From contig JAFALP010000122.1 in the NCBI GenBank assembly GCA_019234175.1, positions 1 through 6,769 of the forward strand: a stretch of DNA of 6,769 nt, in the 5' to 3' direction. The notes beneath the pieces are model-generated. The model had not been told where the DNA came from, made no database searches, and saw only the letters and a program-made list of their open reading frames with translations. This DNA comes from Actinomycetota bacterium (GTDB lineage: Bacteria > Actinomycetota > Thermoleophilia > Gaiellales > Gaiellaceae). Made by a program: the position numbers and the translations under genes. Positions 6,413 through 6,769 of this stretch are shown piece by piece; within the stretch, counting starts at the first letter, position 1; every line of letters starts with the position of its first letter.

Positions 6413-6769
6413 TCAGCAGCACGTGTACGCGCCGGGTGGCGCGTCGCCTTCGACCGGCTCGGGGAGCTCGGCGGCGGCGAGCGCGGCGCCGTCGAGCAGG
6501 TCGCGCACGCTCACCTCGATCTCGTCCAGTCCGTACCTGTCGAGGACGGCGACGAGGATGGCGGCCCCGGCGACGATGACGGGCGCGCGGTCCGGTTCCA
6601 TGCGCGGGAGCGCGCGGCGCTCGTCGAGAGGCATGCGGGCGAGCGCAAACAGGTGTTCACGCGCGCGTGCGCGCGTCACTCTGTGTGCCTCGTCGAGGGC
6701 GGCGATCTGGATCACGGTCCCGGCGACGCCGATGGCGCTTCGCGGCGACAGGTCCGGCAGGAGCGCGGC
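6413..6769 (-). CDS. Ppx/GppA-family phosphatase, C-terminal 118 residues (start outside window)
   Basis: This is the end of an exopolyphosphatase / guanosine pentaphosphatase-type protein, which hydrolyses inorganic polyphosphate or pppGpp in the cytoplasm. The frame is open to the window edge. Before the internal GTG at 6715 it reads AIGVAGTVIQIAALD, the family's glycine-rich GxxGT segment, so that GTG is not the start. The rest carries MPLDERR, then MEPDRAPVIVAGAAILVAVL and a DEIEVSVRDLLDGAAL end, all typical of the family's second actin-like lobe. The protein closes with a short Pro/Glu-rich tail ending in two cysteines. The present part cannot tell polyphosphatase from pppGpp phosphatase. 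Compared with my memory of relatives, about ten residues between AALD and HRVTR appear to be missing. It is convergent with the CBS gene, the two stops being 9 bp apart. Confidence 0.88.
   Translation of the reverse strand, partial: AALLPDLSPRSAIGVAGTVIQIAALDEAHRVTRARAREHLFALARMPLDERRALPRMEPDRAPVIVAGAAILVAVLDRYGLDEIEVSVRDLLDGAALAAAELPEPVEGDAPPGAYTCC
6427..6444 (+). terminator. Possible hairpin terminator after the CBS gene
   Basis: ACGCGCC (6427-6433) pairs perfectly with GGCGCGT (6438-6444) around a GGGT loop, giving a 7-bp GC-rich stem 23 nt past the CBS stop codon. No T-run follows, as is frequent in GC-rich actinobacteria. It lies inside the last codons of the convergent phosphatase gene, so it could serve only the plus-strand transcript. 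Chance occurrence in such GC-rich DNA is quite possible. Confidence 0.35.
6658..6676. repeat. Alternating pyrimidine-purine tract with a 12-bp palindrome
   Basis: Nineteen bases alternate strictly between pyrimidine and purine and are mostly CG steps, a composition able to adopt Z-DNA. The first twelve (6658-6669, CACGCGCGCGTG) are a perfect palindrome. The tract lies inside the phosphatase coding region, where it encodes the TRARAR stretch, so coding and composition may explain it fully. Confidence 0.5.

Noticed and set aside
6713..6715. GTG as the start of a 100-residue minus-strand protein
   Set aside because: The frame continues upstream to the window edge and encodes the conserved GVAGT segment of the Ppx/GppA family, so the gene begins outside the window.

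Overview
The window is GC-rich, almost entirely coding, and carries four genes: the 3' end of a very large repeat-built surface or secreted protein, two overlapping metabolic/regulatory genes on the same strand, and the 3' end of a convergent phosphatase gene. Strong G/C preference at third codon positions, a TTG start with no Shine-Dalgarno, a TANNNT box just ahead of that start, and protein sequences that resemble actinobacterial relatives suggest an actinomycete-like bacterium. A deep-branching class such as Thermoleophilia is my best guess. This is inference; no rRNA or other taxonomic marker is present.

Region 1 (1-4688, +) is the open-ended C-terminal 1561 residues of an RTX-type calcium-binding protein. 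Its parts, in order, are: a higher-order array of about 52-residue units (3-806, with a degenerate sixth unit to about 1016); calcium nonapeptide patches separated by non-repetitive inserts (about 1302-2610); a Cys/Gln-rich helical insert; a conserved-looking post-array block with LIDW and GEPYGELG motifs (2958-3212); an unassigned linker; and four Ig-like domains of 83-93 residues (3603-4685) that run to the stop codon. The true start lies outside the window.

Region 2 (4710-6403, +) is a glutamate dehydrogenase of the hexameric type with all the expected substrate lysines. It is followed by a small two-CBS-domain protein whose GTG start overlaps the dehydrogenase stop (GTGA). The dehydrogenase starts only 21 nt after the RTX stop. 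A TAGACT box at 4695-4700 could give it its own nearly leaderless transcript. The tight coupling suggests the CBS protein works with the dehydrogenase or is made in proportion to it.

Region 3 (6413-6769, -) is the C-terminal 118 residues of a Ppx/GppA-family phosphatase (polyphosphate or pppGpp hydrolysis), convergent with the CBS gene and separated from it by 9 bp. A 7-bp perfect hairpin 23 nt past the CBS stop is a possible terminator.

No tRNA, rRNA, CRISPR array, insertion sequence or attachment site was seen, and no gene-free stretch exceeds 21 bp. I found no convincing wholly new system. The most worthwhile leads are the coupled dehydrogenase-CBS pair, in which both CBS domains lack the usual ribose-binding Asp, and the layered architecture of the RTX protein.
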